The notes beneath the pieces were generated by a model. That model searched no databases, was not told the DNA's origin, and worked only from the letters and a program-made list of their open reading frames with translations. Positions 9,936-17,604 of a DNA stretch of 44,535 bases are shown here, piece after piece. This stretch comes from Rhodoferax sp. Lineage in GTDB: Bacteria > Pseudomonadota > Gammaproteobacteria > Burkholderiales > Burkholderiaceae_C. Made by a program: the position numbers and the translations under genes. Location: NCBI RefSeq assembly GCF_014859475.1, contig NZ_JACUUE010000002.1, positions 1-44,535 on the forward strand. The letters are read 5' to 3'. Numbering within the stretch: the stretch's first letter is position 1; every line of letters starts with the position of its first letter.

Positions 9936-10898
9936 TCAGTGCTCCAGCGCACCGCCGCAACTGCTGCCCTGGCCCGCGGTACAGCCAAAGCAGTGGCCGG
10001 CCACGCGAATAGGCTGCTCGTCCAGACCGGTTTTGAGCAGATCGCGCAGGTGGCGCTTGAGCCCCGAGGTGCCAAGCGGCAGCCCAAGCTGCTGGTTGAA
10101 GTCGCAATCGGACAGCCAGCCCTGCCAGTCCACACTGACCGTGCTGCGGCACATCACGCCGGGCAGGTTGTGCGCCTGAAAACTGTCTTTGAGCAAATCC
10201 ATGTAGGCGTCAAACGTGCCTTTGGACACCAGCGTCGAACCGAAGCGCTGGATCGGCATGTTGGTCAGCGCATACAGCTCGTTGAAGACGATGCCGAAAT
10301 GTTTGCGTAGCTCGCGTTTGTAATCACCTTGCAACGTGATCTGGTCGGGTGGCAGCGACGCGCCTTGCGGGTTATAGACCAGGTTCAGCAGCAAACCTGA
10401 GCCTTCCTGGCCATAACCCAGGGTATTGAGTTTTTGCAAGGCGGCGATGCTCAGGTCAAACACGCCGTCGCCACGCTGCTTGTCCACATTGGTCGCCAAA
10501 TAGCAGGGCATGGAAGCCACCACTTCGACGCGTTGGTCAGCCAGAAATTCTGCCAGTCCTTCTTGCCCGGGTTCGAACAGAATGGTCAGATTGCAGCGGT
10601 CGATCACGCGCACATCCATGGCGCGTGCCGTGCGCACCAAATCGCGAAAACCTTCGTGCAACTCGGGCGCGCCGCCGGTCAGGTCGAGCGTGCCGATCTC
10701 GCGCGCGGCCAGCACCTGCGGGATCAGCGCCATGGTGGTCTCGTCCATCATTTCGGTGCGGTTCGGGCCGGCGTTGACGTGGCAATGCACGCAGCTCTGG
10801 TTGCACTTGTAGCCGAGGTTGACTTGCAAGGTGTCGAGGTGGGCGCGGTGAATGCTCGGAAAGCGGGTTTTTTCCAACAGGGGGAGGGTATCGTGCAT
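9936..10898 (-). CDS. arsS: Arsenosugar biosynthesis radical SAM enzyme ArsS
   Basis: Radical SAM enzyme of 320 residues that, in the known pathway, adds the 5'-deoxyadenosyl group of SAM to dimethylarsenite, giving a dimethylarsinoyl-adenosine precursor of arsenosugars. The 4Fe-4S motif is Cys32-x3-Cys36-x2-Cys39 (CNQSCVHC), followed by the family hallmark HVNAGPNRTE and LTGGAPEL for SAM binding. The Cys-rich C terminus (SDCDFNQQLG, GHCFGCTAGQGSSCGG) fits auxiliary cluster binding. Some family members are selenoproteins; this one uses Cys throughout and has no in-frame TGA. It follows mtnP by 22 bases and precedes arsM. Confidence 0.93.
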   Translation of the reverse strand: MHDTLPLLEKTRFPSIHRAHLDTLQVNLGYKCNQSCVHCHVNAGPNRTEMMDETTMALIPQVLAAREIGTLDLTGGAPELHEGFRDLVRTARAMDVRVIDRCNLTILFEPGQEGLAEFLADQRVEVVASMPCYLATNVDKQRGDGVFDLSIAALQKLNTLGYGQEGSGLLLNLVYNPQGASLPPDQITLQGDYKRELRKHFGIVFNELYALTNMPIQRFGSTLVSKGTFDAYMDLLKDSFQAHNLPGVMCRSTVSVDWQGWLSDCDFNQQLGLPLGTSGLKRHLRDLLKTGLDEQPIRVAGHCFGCTAGQGSSCGGALEH

Positions 10899-10920
10899 AA
10901 GACTATGTTGCTATTGAGAA

Positions 10921-11799
10921 TCAGTTCAAAAATACGGCCAGACGTTCGCGCACCTCGGGCGCCATGGCGTCGGGCTGGGTGACCAGTGCATTGCTTAGCG
11001 CCGTGTGCGCCTCGCTTGCGGGTTGCTCTGTGCCCAGCAAACGAACCGCCTCGGCCACGATTTGCTGCGCCCGACCGGCGTTTTTGAGCAGGTTGGCCAG
11101 CGCCATGTTGGCGTTGACATGGGCTTCGCGCGGATGCCAGCAATCGTAGTCGGTCACCATGGCCAGTGTGGTGTAAGCGATTTGCGCTTCGCGCGCCAGT
11201 TTCGCCTCGGGCATGTTGGTCATGCCGATCACGCCCGCACCCATGCTGCGGTACCAGCTGGACTCGGCCAGGCTGGAAAATTGCGGGCCCTCGATGCAGA
11301 CGTAGCTGCCGCCCGGGTGCAACGCCACGCCGTCAGCGTTGGCATCGCGCGCGAGCACGTTACGCACCGCGCGCGCCAGCACGTCTGCCGTCAGCGGGCA
11401 CACCGGTTGCGCCATTGACACATGGGCCACGGCACCGCGGCCAAAAAAGCTGCTCTCACGGTGTTTGGTCAGGTCGATGAACTGGTCGGGCAACACCATA
11501 TCGAGCGGCTTGAAGTCTTCCCGCAATGAGCCCACGGCCGATACCGACAACAGGTAACGCACGCCCAGTTGCTTCATGGCGTGAATGTTGGCGCGGTAGG
11601 GCACTTCGCCGGGCAGCAAGCGGTGGCCACGGCCATGCCGGGCCAAAAAAACCACCGGCACATCGTGCACACGCCCCGTGACCAGCATGTCGGAGGGGGC
11701 GCCAAACGGCGTGTGCATTACGCGTTCCTGCGCATCTTGCAGGGCATCCATCTGATAGAGGCCACTGCCCCCGATGACGCCAATCAGTGGTTGATTCAT
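10921..11799 (-). CDS. mtnP: 5'-methylthioadenosine phosphorylase, operon lead gene
   Basis: Trimeric purine nucleoside phosphorylase family enzyme, 292 residues, cleaving 5'-substituted adenosines with phosphate to adenine and a 5-substituted ribose-1-phosphate. N-terminal IGVIGGSGLY is the phosphate-binding motif, RHGRGHRLLP follows, CIEGPQFSS is the sugar site, and MTNMPEAKLAREA is the family signature. TDYDCW carries the Asp pair for adenine recognition, arguing against a methylthioinosine enzyme. It is the first gene of the arsS-arsM-pst chain. Placed there, it may process the adenosyl-arsenic product of ArsS, which resembles methylthioadenosine with As in place of S; that is inference. 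Ordinary methionine salvage is the alternative. Confidence 0.9.
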   Translation of the reverse strand: MNQPLIGVIGGSGLYQMDALQDAQERVMHTPFGAPSDMLVTGRVHDVPVVFLARHGRGHRLLPGEVPYRANIHAMKQLGVRYLLSVSAVGSLREDFKPLDMVLPDQFIDLTKHRESSFFGRGAVAHVSMAQPVCPLTADVLARAVRNVLARDANADGVALHPGGSYVCIEGPQFSSLAESSWYRSMGAGVIGMTNMPEAKLAREAQIAYTTLAMVTDYDCWHPREAHVNANMALANLLKNAGRAQQIVAEAVRLLGTEQPASEAHTALSNALVTQPDAMAPEVRERLAVFLN

Positions 11800-12079
11800 T
11801 CTTGAGAAGCTCCTGTCAAACCAAAATTAATTAATTAGCCGCTAAATGGTCAGGCAACACTGGCCTGTTGATACGGGTCTTTTTGCGGGCATGTCAACCA
11901 CCTTTTTACAGGCATTGGTCGCAGGCTTGAGTGATTTCTTACAGTCGCCCCACGCTTAAACGCATTCGGCAGAAAAGTCTTCTTGCACCTGCGAAATAGC
12001 CAGCTTCAAAAAATCAGATGGCATGATCACAATAGAGCCGTGAAACTGACCAACCCCGTACTCTACAGGAGCAACTTGT
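11800..12079. promoter_or_regulatory. Divergent promoter region between arsenosugar and selenoneine genes
   Basis: These 280 bases separate mtnP (minus) from senA (plus) and must hold promoters for both operons. Ribosome sites are clear: AGGAG about 10 bases before the mtnP start on the minus strand and AGGAGC (12067-12072) before senA. An AT-rich patch (ATTAATTAATTA, 11826-11837) lies just upstream of mtnP. I see no convincing PHO box, and no arsR gene or ArsR-type operator. A 22-codon open frame at 11891-11959 lacks a good ribosome site. Confidence 0.5.
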
Positions 12080-13276
12080 ATGTTTGAAGCGCGCCAACTC
12101 TTTGGTGTCGAACTGGCCGCAGCCCTGCGTGAGAGTCGCCAGCGCACCCTGTTGCTGGTGAATGATTTGAGCCCCGCGCAGTGGAGCCCGCCGCGGCAGA
12201 TTGGCATCAACCCGGTGGCGTGGGAGCTGGCGCATATCGCCTGGTTTGCCGAGTTCTGGATATTGCGCGGCCCCCATCATTGCGATGCCCAGGGCCAGTT
12301 GCACGCGGCGCAGCCAGCGTGCTTTGTCGGGCCCGACGCCTTGTTTGACTCGGCACGGCTGGCGCACACCCGGCGCTGGGCAGAGGCCATGCCAACGCGC
12401 GCTGAACTGGCGCCGATGCTTGTCCGTCAGTTGGAGGCCTGCATCGCAGCGCTGGCGCTTGGCGCGCCAGAGCCCAGCAATGCCGAGCCGGATCCGTTGT
12501 ACTTCCATCGGCTGGCACTGTTTCATGAAGATATGCACGGTGAAGCCTTTTGCTGGATGCGCTCGGCACTGTGTTACCCCGCGCCTGTTGGCGTGGCCGT
12601 GCCCCATTTGCCTGAGGGCGAGCCGCTGGCCGTGCCGGGCACCGAGGCCTGCATTGGCTGGCGCGACGCGCAGCCAGGCTTTGCCTTCGACAATGAACGC
12701 CCCGCCATGAGCGTGCGATTGGCTGATTACGAGATCGACAGCACGCCCCTGTCCGCTGGCGAGTTTGTCCGCTTCGTCGAGGCCGGGGGCTACGACACCG
12801 CAGCGTACTGGCCGCTGGAGGCCGGCGTATGGCGCAAGCAGTCGGCCTGCTCACACCCGCAGCGTTGGCGCCGCGGCCCTGGCGGCGACTGGCAGATGCG
12901 CTGGTTCGACCAATGGCTGCCACTCGACAGCGCGGCACCGGCCATGCATCTGAACGCCTTCGAAGCGCAGGCCTATTGCCTGTGGGCCGGGCGGCGTCTG
13001 CCCAGCGCCAGCGAGTGGGAATATGCAGCCACCTCGCAACCCGGCTTTCAGTGGGGCCACAGCGTGTGGGAGTGGACATCGAGCGCCTTCGCGCCTTATC
13101 CGGGCTTTACAGCTGGCCCTTACCACGCCTACTCGCAGCCCTGGTTTGGCAACCACCGTGAACTGCGTGGCGGCGCATTTGCCAGCCACGCCCGCATGCA
13201 CCATCCGCGTTACCGCAATTTTTTTGAGCCGCACCGCACCGATGTTTTTGCGGGTTTTCGAACGGTGGCGCTATGA
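12080..13276 (+). CDS. senA: Selenoneine synthase SenA (EgtB-like)
   Basis: Non-haem iron enzyme of 398 residues in the EgtB/SenA family, predicted to join the selenium of a selenosugar to hercynine using O2. The N-terminal DinB-type domain supplies the iron triad: His52 (WELAHIAW), His149 and His153 (FHEDMHGE). The C-terminal FGE-sulfatase domain is marked by AYCLWAGRRLPSASEWEYAA, SVWEWTSS and RGGAFASHARMHHPRYRN. By sequence alone EgtB (ergothioneine) is possible; the adjacent senB and selenophosphate synthase genes make SenA the better call. ATG 12080 has AGGAGC 7 bases upstream. Substrate-loop comparison with characterised SenA and EgtB would settle the choice. Confidence 0.82.
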   Translation: MFEARQLFGVELAAALRESRQRTLLLVNDLSPAQWSPPRQIGINPVAWELAHIAWFAEFWILRGPHHCDAQGQLHAAQPACFVGPDALFDSARLAHTRRWAEAMPTRAELAPMLVRQLEACIAALALGAPEPSNAEPDPLYFHRLALFHEDMHGEAFCWMRSALCYPAPVGVAVPHLPEGEPLAVPGTEACIGWRDAQPGFAFDNERPAMSVRLADYEIDSTPLSAGEFVRFVEAGGYDTAAYWPLEAGVWRKQSACSHPQRWRRGPGGDWQMRWFDQWLPLDSAAPAMHLNAFEAQAYCLWAGRRLPSASEWEYAATSQPGFQWGHSVWEWTSSAFAPYPGFTAGPYHAYSQPWFGNHRELRGGAFASHARMHHPRYRNFFEPHRTDVFAGFRTVAL

Positions 13277-13366
13277 GTTCGATTGAGCGCATGACAAGTG
13301 TAATTTTTTGACCGTTAAACAACGACTTATGCAATCAGCCCTCCAGCCCACGATCCTATTTTTCAC

Positions 13367-14356
13367 ATGAACATCCCACGCGTGCTGATCATCAGCCCCG
13401 CTGCAGCCGATGCCAACAATGGCAATTGGCAAACCGCGTGGCGCTGGTCGCAAATGTTGCGCCCGGCCTTTGATGTCACGATTGCCCAAGCCTGGAATGG
13501 CTCGCCGTTTGACGTGATGTTGGCTCTGCACGCGCGGCGCAGTGCCGAATCCATTGCGCGCTGGGCAAGGGCCAAGGGTGCAATGGAAGATGCTGAGGGT
13601 CTGGGCGTGGTGCTGACTGGCACGGACTTGTACCGCGATATCCAGTCTGACGCTTCGGCGCAAGCCTCTTTGCGTTATGCGAACCAGTTGGTGGTGCTGC
13701 AGGAATGCGGTGCAGAGGCACTGCCGGTGGCGTTGCGCGCCAAGACGCGGGTGATTTTTCAATCCACGGCAACACAAGATGTGCTGCTTAAGTCCACCGA
13801 GCAGCTGAGGGTGCTGATGGTGGGGCATTTGCGCGACGAAAAATTGCCACAAACCCTGTTTGAAGCGGCCCGTCTGCTCAAGGGGCAATCCGACATTTTG
13901 ATCAATCACATTGGTGATGCGCTGGACCCCGCGTTGGGCGCACAGGCCCGCGCCTGCATGTTGGAGTGCCCGAATTACCGCTGGCTGGGTGGCATGGCGC
14001 ATGCCGACACGCTGCAAAAAATCGCCCAAGCGCATGTGCTGGTGCACACCAGCCGCATGGAGGGCGGCGCGCATGTGATTCTGGAGGCGGTGTGCAGCGG
14101 CACGCCGGTGCTGGCATCAAACATACCCGGCAATGTGGGTATGCTGGGGGCAGGCTACGCCGGTTATTTTGCGCTGGGCGACGCAGCCGAACTGGCAAAC
14201 TTGCTGCTACGCTGTCGCGCATCCATGCATGATGCCAGTGGACTTTATGCCCGGCTGTGCGGGCAGTGCACATTTCGCGCTCCCCTGTTTTCACCTACCA
14301 CCGAGCAAGCCGCAGTGCTTGCTCTGGCCCAAAATTTATTACATGCAGACACCTGA
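13367..14356 (+). CDS. senB: Selenosugar synthase SenB (GT-B glycosyltransferase)
   Basis: Glycosyltransferase of 329 residues; in the selenoneine pathway SenB uses selenophosphate and UDP-sugar to make a 1-seleno sugar. The N terminus (PRVLIISPAAADANNGNWQT) fits the acceptor side of a GT-B fold with a short loop. The C-terminal half has the GT4-like nucleotide-sugar motif RMEGGAHVILEAVCSGTPVL with the E-x7-E pair. It starts 90 bases after senA and overlaps the next gene by 14 bases. SenB is the member that distinguishes this cluster from ergothioneine clusters. The name rests on its position between an EgtB-like gene and selD plus the glycosyltransferase fold. Confidence 0.85.
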   Translation: MNIPRVLIISPAAADANNGNWQTAWRWSQMLRPAFDVTIAQAWNGSPFDVMLALHARRSAESIARWARAKGAMEDAEGLGVVLTGTDLYRDIQSDASAQASLRYANQLVVLQECGAEALPVALRAKTRVIFQSTATQDVLLKSTEQLRVLMVGHLRDEKLPQTLFEAARLLKGQSDILINHIGDALDPALGAQARACMLECPNYRWLGGMAHADTLQKIAQAHVLVHTSRMEGGAHVILEAVCSGTPVLASNIPGNVGMLGAGYAGYFALGDAAELANLLLRCRASMHDASGLYARLCGQCTFRAPLFSPTTEQAAVLALAQNLLHADT

Positions 14357-16640
14357 ACAACCCATTCTCAGAGACATCGTGCTGGTCGGCGGCGGCCACA
14401 GCCATGTGGGGGTCATCAAAAGCTTTGGCATGCAACCGATTCCCGGTGTGCGCCTGACCGTTATTTGCACCGACATGCACACGCCTTACTCGGGCATGTT
14501 GCCGGGCTACGTGGCGGGGCATTACGACTATGACGAGGTGCACATCGACCTCAGCCGCCTGGCGGTGTTTGCCGGCGCGCGCCTGTACCGCGACGAGGTG
14601 ATCGGGCTGGACCGCGCCAACCGCAAGGTGCTGTGCCGCAACCGCCCGCCGGTGCCCTACGACGTGTTGTCCATCAACACCGGCTCCACGCCGCAACTCC
14701 ACAACGTGCCGGGTGCGGCAGACAACGCCATTGCGGTCAAACCCATCACCCGGTTCAATGCGCGCTGGCTGGCTCTGCTAAACCGCGTGCAGCATCACCC
14801 CGGCACCACCACCGTGGCGGTGGTGGGCGCGGGCGCGGGCGGTGTTGAACTGCTGCTGGCCATGCAATACCGCCTGCGCCAGGAACTGCGCACGTTGGGC
14901 CGCAACCCGGATGAACTGGTGTTTCACCTGTTCACCAACAACGCCAATATCCTGCCCACCCACAACGCCCGCGTGCGGCGCACATTTGATGCGGTGCTGG
15001 CAGCGCGCGGCGTGCAGGTGCACCGCCATGCGGCCGTCACACAGGTCAGTCCAGGCAGGCTGCAAACATCCACCGGCCAGACGATAGATGCCGACGAGAT
15101 CGTTTGGGTCACCCGCGCGGGGGGAGCAGCCTGGCTGAAAGACACCGGCCTGGCGCTGGATGCAAATGGCTTCATCCAGGTCACCGACACCTTGCAGACC
15201 GTGACCGATCCCGGCATTTTTGCCGCCGGCGACATTGCCAGCATGGTGAACCACCCACTGGAGAAGGCCGGTGTGTTTGCCGTGCGCCAGGGGCCGCCGC
15301 TGGCGCATAACCTGCGCCTGAGCGTGCAGGGCGCGCCGCTCAAACCCTATCACCCGCAGCGCAGCTGGCTGGCGCTCATCAGCACCGGCGACAGGTACGC
15401 GGTGGCCTCGCGCGGCTGGCTCGGCTTTTCCGGGGCCTGGGTGTGGCGCTGGAAAGACTGGATCGACCGGGGTTTCATGCGCAAGTTTCAAGACCTCGCG
15501 CCCATGGAGGCCCGTGCCACGCCCGCGCAGGTGGCTCCGGGTGGTGCACCCGGCACCGTGCAACTCACCTCCGAAGAATCCTTGCAGGCCATCTCAGCCA
15601 TTGCCATGCGCTGCGGAGGCTGCGGCGCCAAGGTCGGAGCCACGGTGCTGTCGCGCGCCCTGAGCCAGTTGCACCCGGTGCCGCGCGACGACGTGCTCAT
15701 CGGCCTGGCCGACCCCGACGACGCTGCCGTGGTGCGGGTGCCACCCGGCAAGGCGATGGTGCATTCGGTGGACTTCTTTCGTTCTTTCATTGACGACCCC
15801 TACCTGTTTGGCAAAGTTGCTGCCAACCACGCGCTGGGCGACATTTGGGCCATGGGCGCGCAGGCGCAATCGGCCACGGCCATCGCCACTGTGCCCGCAG
15901 GGCTGGAGAGCAAGGTGGAAGACGTGCTGTTCCAGATGATGACCGGCGCGCTGGAGGTGCTCAACGATGCCAACTGCGCCCTGGTGGGGGGGCACACCGG
16001 CGAGGGCCGGGAGCTGGCGCTGGGTTTTGCCATCAATGGCCTGATCGACGACGACCCGGCGCAAATCTTGCGCAAGAACGGCATGCACCCGGGCGATGTG
16101 CTGATTCTCACCAAGCCGATTGGCACCGGCACCCTGTTTGCCGCGCATGCCCGCCTGGCCGCCAAGGGCCGCTGGATTGACGCAGCACTGCAATCGATGG
16201 TGGTCTCCAACCAAAAGGGAGCCCAAACCCTGCGCCAATTCGGCGCCACCGCGTGCACCGACCTGACCGGCTTTGGCCTGCTGGGCCATCTGGTGGAAAT
16301 GACGCGCCCTTCAGGCGTGGATGCGGAACTTGATCTGGGCGCACTGCCCCTGCTGGATGGCGCGCAGGAATGCGTGGGGAAAGGCATCGTCAGCTCTTTG
16401 CAAAGTGCCAACGTGCGCCTGCGCCGTGCCCTGAGCAACCAGCAGGCGATGGTGAGCCACCCGCGTTACCCGCTGCTTTTTGACCCGCAAACCGCAGGTG
16501 GCTTACTGGCCAGCGTGCCGGCGGACCGTGCCGATGCCTGCATTGCCGCGCTACGGGCGCAGGGCTACGTCCACACTGTGGCGATTGGTCGCATCCTTGC
16601 GCAAGGCGACGCGCTGGCGTCGATCACGCTGCGCGGCTGA
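14343..16640 (+). CDS. selD: Flavin oxidoreductase-selenophosphate synthase fusion (SelD/SenC)
   Basis: Fusion of 765 residues. Residues 1 to about 400 are a pyridine nucleotide-disulphide-type (NDH-2-like) oxidoreductase with FAD motif LVGGGHSHVGV, NAD(P) motif VAVVGAGAGGVELLLA and GIFAAGDIA. Residues from about 420 are selenophosphate synthase: catalytic Cys427 in CGGCGAKV (the second Cys of the E. coli GCGCK motif is Ala here), ATP-binding HSVDFFRSF, GDIWAMGAQAQS, LVGGHTGEG and FDPQTAGGL. It supplies selenophosphate to SenB; the front half may reduce or deliver selenium. ATG 14343 overlaps senB; the frame is open back to 14133 but overlaps conserved senB sequence. It is Cys-type, with no selenocysteine. 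Confidence 0.92.
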   Translation: MQTPEQPILRDIVLVGGGHSHVGVIKSFGMQPIPGVRLTVICTDMHTPYSGMLPGYVAGHYDYDEVHIDLSRLAVFAGARLYRDEVIGLDRANRKVLCRNRPPVPYDVLSINTGSTPQLHNVPGAADNAIAVKPITRFNARWLALLNRVQHHPGTTTVAVVGAGAGGVELLLAMQYRLRQELRTLGRNPDELVFHLFTNNANILPTHNARVRRTFDAVLAARGVQVHRHAAVTQVSPGRLQTSTGQTIDADEIVWVTRAGGAAWLKDTGLALDANGFIQVTDTLQTVTDPGIFAAGDIASMVNHPLEKAGVFAVRQGPPLAHNLRLSVQGAPLKPYHPQRSWLALISTGDRYAVASRGWLGFSGAWVWRWKDWIDRGFMRKFQDLAPMEARATPAQVAPGGAPGTVQLTSEESLQAISAIAMRCGGCGAKVGATVLSRALSQLHPVPRDDVLIGLADPDDAAVVRVPPGKAMVHSVDFFRSFIDDPYLFGKVAANHALGDIWAMGAQAQSATAIATVPAGLESKVEDVLFQMMTGALEVLNDANCALVGGHTGEGRELALGFAINGLIDDDPAQILRKNGMHPGDVLILTKPIGTGTLFAAHARLAAKGRWIDAALQSMVVSNQKGAQTLRQFGATACTDLTGFGLLGHLVEMTRPSGVDAELDLGALPLLDGAQECVGKGIVSSLQSANVRLRRALSNQQAMVSHPRYPLLFDPQTAGGLLASVPADRADACIAALRAQGYVHTVAIGRILAQGDALASITLRG

Positions 16641-16647
16641 CAGCGCC

Positions 16648-17559
16648 TCAGGGGCGGGCCAGCACAACGGCAAACCAGGCCAGCTCGTCGGTCCAGACCT
16701 GAGTGTTGGGCAAACCTGCACGCCGCAACAAGTCCAGAAAATCCTCCGCCAGATATTTGTAGCTGTTCTCGGTGTGAATGCGCTCGCCACGCACAAAGCT
16801 GCGCCCGCCACCGGGCCAACGCACCAGGGTGTCTGTGCTGGCCTGCAGGTGCATCTCGATGCGCGAGGCCACGGGGTTGAAAAAAGCCACGTGCTGCCAC
16901 TGCGCCACATCAAAGTCGCTGCCGATCAGCCGGTTCACATGCGCCAGCGCGTTCAGGTTGAAGGCGGCCGTGATACCGGCGGCATCGTTGTAGGCGGCAT
17001 GGAGTATCGAGGCGTCCTTGACCAGATCGACGCCAATCAACAGGGCGCCATCGTCGCCGAGCAAGCCCCGCATGCGCGACAACAAAGCCAGCGCCTGGCG
17101 CGGGTCGAAGTTACCGATGGAAGAGCCTGGGTAGAACACCAGCCGCTGCGCCAATGGCAAGTTGGCCGGCAACACGATATCGGCGCTCAGGTCAGCCACC
17201 AGCGCCTGGATGGCGATGTCGGGAAAACTCGGGCGCATGCTGGCCACTGCCTCATGCAAAAACGCCTCAGAAATATCGACGGCCACAAAACGCTTTGGCG
17301 CCAACAGTTCGCACAGCGCGCGCGCCTTGTCGCAATTGCCCGCGCCCAGCTCGATCACCGTGCTGCCGGTGCCCACGCTGCGCGCGATGTCGGGGCCATG
17401 CCCGGCCATGATGCCGCGCTCGACGCGCGTCGGGTAGTACTCTGGCAGCACGGTGATCTGCTCAAACAGCGCCGAGCCCCTGGCATCGTAAAAATACTTG
17501 GGCGAGAGGCTTGGCGCGACCTGCGTCAGGCCATGAATGATTTCTGCTTGTGGACTCAT
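16648..17559 (-). CDS. egtD: L-histidine N-alpha-methyltransferase EgtD
   Basis: SAM-dependent enzyme of 303 residues that trimethylates histidine to hercynine, the shared precursor of ergothioneine and selenoneine. It has the family N terminus (SPKYFYDARGSALFEQIT followed by LPEYYPTR), SAM motif VIELGAGNCDKAR, acidic strand VAVDIS, and FYPGSSIGNFDP; histidine-binding residues fall in GVDLVKD and YNDAAGITAAFN. It is convergent with the selD fusion, with 7 bases between the stops, so it is transcribed separately from senABC. Separate expression would let hercynine feed other products, but no second EgtB-like gene is in this window. Confidence 0.94.
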   Translation of the reverse strand: MSPQAEIIHGLTQVAPSLSPKYFYDARGSALFEQITVLPEYYPTRVERGIMAGHGPDIARSVGTGSTVIELGAGNCDKARALCELLAPKRFVAVDISEAFLHEAVASMRPSFPDIAIQALVADLSADIVLPANLPLAQRLVFYPGSSIGNFDPRQALALLSRMRGLLGDDGALLIGVDLVKDASILHAAYNDAAGITAAFNLNALAHVNRLIGSDFDVAQWQHVAFFNPVASRIEMHLQASTDTLVRWPGGGRSFVRGERIHTENSYKYLAEDFLDLLRRAGLPNTQVWTDELAWFAVVLARP

Positions 17560-17576
17560 GCAATAGTCAAGCCAAA

Positions 17577-17597
17577 AATAAGGGACAGACCACGGTT
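17577..17597 (+). repeat. 21-bp direct repeat, copy 1
   Basis: The 21-base sequence beginning AATAAGGGACAGACCACG occurs here and again, identically and in the same orientation, at 18341-18361. The two copies bracket the vapBC-like pair. Similar 'gggacagaccacg' strings are often scattered in betaproteobacterial genomes next to REP-type elements, so it may be a dispersed repeat or a recombination scar. Confidence 0.8.
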
Positions 17598-17604
17598 CAA
17601 GCCC

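Noticed and set aside
9936..10898. Possible selenocysteine in ArsS
   Set aside because: The family includes selenoproteins and selD lies nearby, so I looked for an in-frame TGA; all key positions are Cys and the frame is open throughout.
11800..11900. PHO box upstream of the mtnP-arsS-arsM-pst operon
   Set aside because: Only a single CTGTCA-like string is present, with no second half-site at 11-base spacing.
11891..11959. 22-codon frame (MSTTFLQALVAGLSDF...) between mtnP and senA
   Set aside because: No ribosome site and no codon pattern suggesting a leader peptide; random occurrence is likely.
14133..14342. Upstream extension of the SelD fusion frame over 70 codons
   Set aside because: It overlaps the conserved C-terminal half of senB in another frame, and the encoded residues do not resemble the oxidoreductase family; ATG 14343 begins the family sequence.
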